Below, one piece after another: positions 60,261-64,000 of a stretch of DNA of 64,000 nucleotides. Below the pieces are notes generated by a model. That model did not search any database. It was not told the origin of the DNA and was given only the letters and a program-made list of their open reading frames with translations. The translations under genes were made by a program, and so were the position numbers. Every line of letters begins with the position of its first letter. The stretch's first letter is position 1. Source of the DNA: Epiperipatus broadwayi (lineage: Eukaryota; Onychophora; Udeonychophora; Euonychophora; Peripatidae); assembly GCA_028023455.1 (NCBI GenBank), contig JAQFVV010012435.1, forward strand, positions 62,001 through 126,000, written 5' to 3'.

Positions 60261-60426
60261 ATATATAGAAATAAATTTGATTTTATTAGATTGCGTTGCA
60301 AATTAATTAATGATGGTGTAAATGGTATTATATAAACCTTTATAGTTGATGATAAGTGTAGTCAATCTACGCAGGACTGTGTCTAATTCTCAAAGTATTA
60401 AGCCTTATTTTAAAACTATGTAGATC

Positions 60427-61058
60427 TTAAGAACTCATTGACTTTGAGTTCTGATGAAAGATATAATAAACATAAACTAATTAAATGCACGGAGCCTGCT
60501 TTTGGCCAAATATTGCCATAATCATAGTTCTGACTACAATTATGCAAGGCATGCTCCTCAGGGGGTCTATAAAATTGCATGTACCAACCTTTCCTGAAGC
60601 ACTGTGTACTATGGTGAATCTCATGCGAATAGATCCATGAGAATTGCATAACACCCATATTTTTACAATAGAGCAAAACAAAAGACTAATACAGATCATT
60701 ATTTTATGATCAAGATCACACCATGGGTCATACATTTTCTTCATCAATGTTAGAACAATTTGCTGTGAAAGGGATGATACAAAAATACAGAGGTGTGGGT
60801 GATTGCAAAGGATCCACATTCCACCAACAAAAAGGATTCAAGTGTTCCAGTGTTCAAAAAATGGAATATCTAATGGCCTTATTTGAATAATGTGCTTCAT
60901 TTATATATCACATCAAATGAATTATTTAAGCACACCTGTACTGTATAACTTTATTCAGCACTATGTTTCTGGCAGTGTTTTGTCAAAAGCTTAGTGCGTT
61001 TAATTAGTGTATGTTTATTATACCTCTCTATCAAAACTCAAAATCAATGAGTGCTTAA
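60427..61058. mobile_element. Palindromic foldback element P, copy 2
   Basis: It shares with 47515-48144 both termini (ctcattga.tttgagttctgatgaa and inverse), the right arm (ggatccacattcc...aaaatggaatatctaatggccttattt...ctgtactgtataactttattcagca) and the inner aacaatttgctgtgaaaggga. The left inner part has been replaced or has diverged, so pairing is limited to the outer roughly 110 bp. Length is almost the same (632 against 630 bp). Two overlapping minus-strand frames (60416-60819) are by-products. Confidence 0.85.
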
Positions 61059-61059
61059 A

Positions 61060-61298
61060 AATTATATAATCATGTGCTACCAATTTCAAATAGTATATAC
61101 AAAAAATAGACATTGTATTAATCAATTCATTTATGGGGATTGTAATAATATAAACATAAAATAATAATAATTAAATGGGTTGTCATTTGGAAGTATACAC
61201 ACACATTCACCTGAAAATCTGAATGTTGAAAGTGACATAATGAAACTCCAATTTTTGGACTTTGATCTCTAGAATTTCCACTTCTACCATTATTCTAA
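61060..61298. other. Non-coding AT-rich DNA
   Basis: No supported feature. Confidence 0.4.
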
Positions 61299-61300
61299 TT

Positions 61301-61741
61301 CAGTGATTTCCAAATGTCTCATAGAGGGGGGGGGGAATTGATTTTTAAGGGTGGCAATTTGAGAATAAATTATTAACAGTGATTTTTTTGAAATTTTTTT
61401 GAATTATTAACAGTAAATTTGAAAGCTCACTAATTGTTCTTACTTCTTATTATTTATAAATTAAGCTAAGAATATTTTTCGAATTTTCCTCTTTCCACAT
61501 CATTTTATTCTCAATGTCTTTTCTGCTTAGATAACCTTTACTCTTCATTGTTACTTGGAACAAGTTAAGTGGATTGAAACTCCATTATACTTCAACTGTC
61601 CTTTCATTAATGACCTTTTAGGTATCCTCTATGTGAATAGGAGTTTGCTGTTTGAATAATAAGAATTTTTTGTCATGGGGGAGGGTCAAGATTTTAAAGA
61701 TGCTTACATGGGGTATAGCCAAAAAAGATTAGAAACCACTG
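61301..61741. mobile_element. hAT-type MITE
   Basis: It begins CAGTGATTTCCAAATG and ends, in inverse, CAGTGGTTTCTAATCTTTTT, the familiar hAT (Charlie-like) terminal CAGTGGTTC.CAA pattern. An 8-bp target-site duplication is still visible (TTCTAATT before, CTCTAATC after; the central TCTAAT is identical). It is 441 bp without transposase, so non-autonomous. G-runs (gaggggggggggg, catgggggaggg) lie just inside both ends, as expected from mirrored subterminal sequences. Confidence 0.85.
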
Positions 61742-61749
61742 CTCTAATC

Positions 61750-64000
61750 TATGCACAAACTTGTTTTAAATGTGACTAAACCTGCTATATAAACTCATTA
61801 AGTAGACCTACTCTTTTGAATACTGATGCTCCAAATAATTTGTCACAGCCTTTTGATCCATTTAAACTCATTTATATACTTTTCTCATAGGCTTATAATA
61901 ACAGCATCAACATTCTTTGAAATACTTTAACAATCTGTTTAAAACTTTATCTATTAATGAAAGTAGGCTATGATAGTAAGCATTTTCATTTCAATGCTAC
62001 AGGATGTTAAAAATATGAAGCTAGCATAATAAATGTATCTCCTATTTTACCAATACCTGTACTTAATTTATCATTAACCAAACAAGACTTCTAATTACAG
62101 AATTGCTAACAGCTAACCTTTCAAAGCTAGAGAATAAATCAAAGCAAAAAAAAAACACAAAAATTCTAGTAGTATTTAAATGCTTAATACTTGCAAGATC
62201 AGAAGAATTCAAGCATTGAGGTCCAAGTTGATACAGTGATTGAGAAATCTTTAAATTATAAGAGATTTTAAAGTGCACAAAATTATTTCAATTGATAATA
62301 AAGTTTTGATTAACAAAGCAATCAGACATTTTATTTTTGAATACAAGTATAATGTATAAGGGAGTTTGAAAGTCTGTGTTTAAATCCTTTCTAATTACAT
62401 CTTATTTTTTGATACTGTTTGGAAATCATAGTGAGTAGACTAGAACTACACTTGATAATGCACTTATTGTGATCAAGTAATCATTGGATGCTAGAAGGTT
62501 TGCATTATAATTTCTATCCAGTATCTTCCTACCAAAAGGTGATCACATGACTTTTAATGGCTTAAAACAATGAAATGATTTGTTACTTGGGAGTTCATAT
62601 GAAGAGTAACACAAAGTTTGAGTTTCAGGAGTGAATAACTGAGCTGTGAGTTTAATCATGCAAAAGTTCATTTTAATGATGCCTGAAACCCATTATGTAA
62701 GCTCAGTAAGCAGGTCAAGAGTTTCAATTATTGATATTCCAGTTAATTTGTCACAAATCTTTTAACCTTTTTTAAATATATGCAAAATTTTTTGTCATAG
62801 AAAATTTGAATTCCAGAGATAAGAGAATTGAGTTGTGATCCATGAATTTTCAGCTGTCGTATTCACTACATTTTCATTGGTTTAAACTATGCAAAGCAAA
62901 ATACACTAAGAAATCATGTGATACTCAGTTTGATAAGCAAAAAATCTTATTTCATTATTTATTTTTTGAAAAAATGCTAAAAAGATATTTGCTATGACAT
63001 GGCTTATATAAACTATATTATCACAACCCTAATCCATAAACAAAGTAATAGAATATTACAAAAATCTATTGTCATGGATTCCACTTACTTCTTAATTGTA
63101 GTGTTGCCTTGACAACAGATTGTTAATAATAAGCTATTGGTTTCTTTAATCATGAGGGCTATAAGGTTGTAATTTATATATAATAACCAAATAATTATTA
63201 ACTCTTATGATCTAATATATTTATATATTTATAAACAAAAGAAATTCTACATCTTTATATTTTACTAACGGAAGTGTATCTAGTTTTGGATCACTTCATT
63301 CGTTATAAACACTTATTTACATTTCTACCGCTTGTACTTCATATAAATAACCAATTGCCTATAAAAAGATTTGATGTATTAAAATCCTGATAATGTATTC
63401 AAACTACATTTTCTATACTATGAAATACTTTTTTATTTTTAATATATATAACTATATGTGTGTGTGTGTGTTTGTTCCGAAGTTTGCATGTTGTGCTTAT
63501 TATGAACAAAAACGAAATCTTATTAAAAAATTATTGGCAACAGTATTTTGTCCTGGCTGTTTCTATTAGCTTTATCATTTCTTTTTACGGTTTCACGGTA
63601 AATTAAGTTTGGCATTTCACAATTCAGGTAATAAAAAGAATACATTGAAGTTTTTCATAGTGATGAGGTTTATCACTTTTTCTTATATAAACGCTATTTG
63701 ATTTATAAGTAAATACACAATTTAAGGCATAGATAATTTATTTCTGAACAAATATACGTAACTGCATAATCATTAATTTAAATCAAGTAAATATATGATC
63801 AAATAAAAAAATAGAAAAATTTAAAGCAATTTTAATTTAATTGATTCACGCCTTATATATATATATACATCAGAAACTGACATCGTGAGCAGTTATTATT
63901 TCTTTAGACTTTATTTTTAAAGTTCATCACAATAATAATTACAAATTAAATACTGTTAATCAAAATATGCATTATTCAAAAACTATTGTTATCCAAACAA
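61750..64000. other. Non-coding DNA, no gene recognised
   Basis: Contains gtgttgccttgacaacag at 63102-63120, a word shared with the end of repeat L, and a (TG)n run at 63450-63470. The open stretch 62063-62278 (minus) has no recognisable homology. Confidence 0.4.

Noticed and set aside
60416-60819. Two overlapping minus-strand open frames of 86 and 112 codons
   Set aside because: They lie within palindromic element P, overlap each other, have no homology, and the other copy of the element does not keep them open.

Overview
The window is strongly AT-rich eukaryotic DNA, almost certainly from an invertebrate animal. It has no operons, no recognisable intact host gene, and is a dense patchwork of decayed transposable elements. 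The evidence for an animal host is the mixture seen: a Penelope-like element (PLE) with a GIY-YIG endonuclease, several lineages of non-LTR retrotransposon (RTE-like, CR1/L2-like, and one with a C-terminal CCHC knuckle), a tRNA-derived SINE, a hAT-type MITE, several foldback MITE families, and long microsatellites. I cannot name the species.

Layout. 0-10 kb: a foldback repeat (516-772), a tRNA-derived SINE with target-site duplication (1691-1795), a coiled-coil ORF1 relic (2165-2960, minus), a CCHC-type LINE (about 4820-6275, minus) and a CR1/L2-like LINE relic (about 8000-9700, minus). 10-20 kb: RTE-like 3' ends, a 541-bp GGG...CCC-ended element (13843-14383), a non-repetitive block at about 15.5-17.7 kb, a 590-bp ATCT-type microsatellite (18017-18607) and another foldback (19346-19646). 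20-30 kb: an RT relic (minus), further copies of the foldback family, a SINE, and a TTAA-flanked element (27095-28737) holding a minisatellite, a 36-bp perfect palindrome and one good candidate exon. 30-50 kb: a nearly intact CCHC-LINE 3' end (31515-32215), several large hairpins, tandem duplications, a SINE with a 19-bp TSD, RTE and LINE relics, and a 630-bp full-length palindrome (47515-48144). 50-64 kb: two PLE insertions, one of them a head-to-head inverted dimer with an 18-bp TSD inside a roughly 350-bp tandem repeat, then a second copy of the 630-bp palindromic element and a hAT MITE.

Nothing here forms a cooperating gene set. The biology is retroelement-driven: autonomous RTs, and non-autonomous SINEs and MITEs. 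Several repeat families carry a CTGAnGA-stem-loop-GAAAC motif reminiscent of the hammerhead-ribozyme core known from PLEs. The best preserved coding sequences are the two PLE arms (52776-54038 minus, 54040-55065 plus) and the LINE fragment at 31540-32070. All coordinates of decayed repeats are approximate unless direct repeats fix them.
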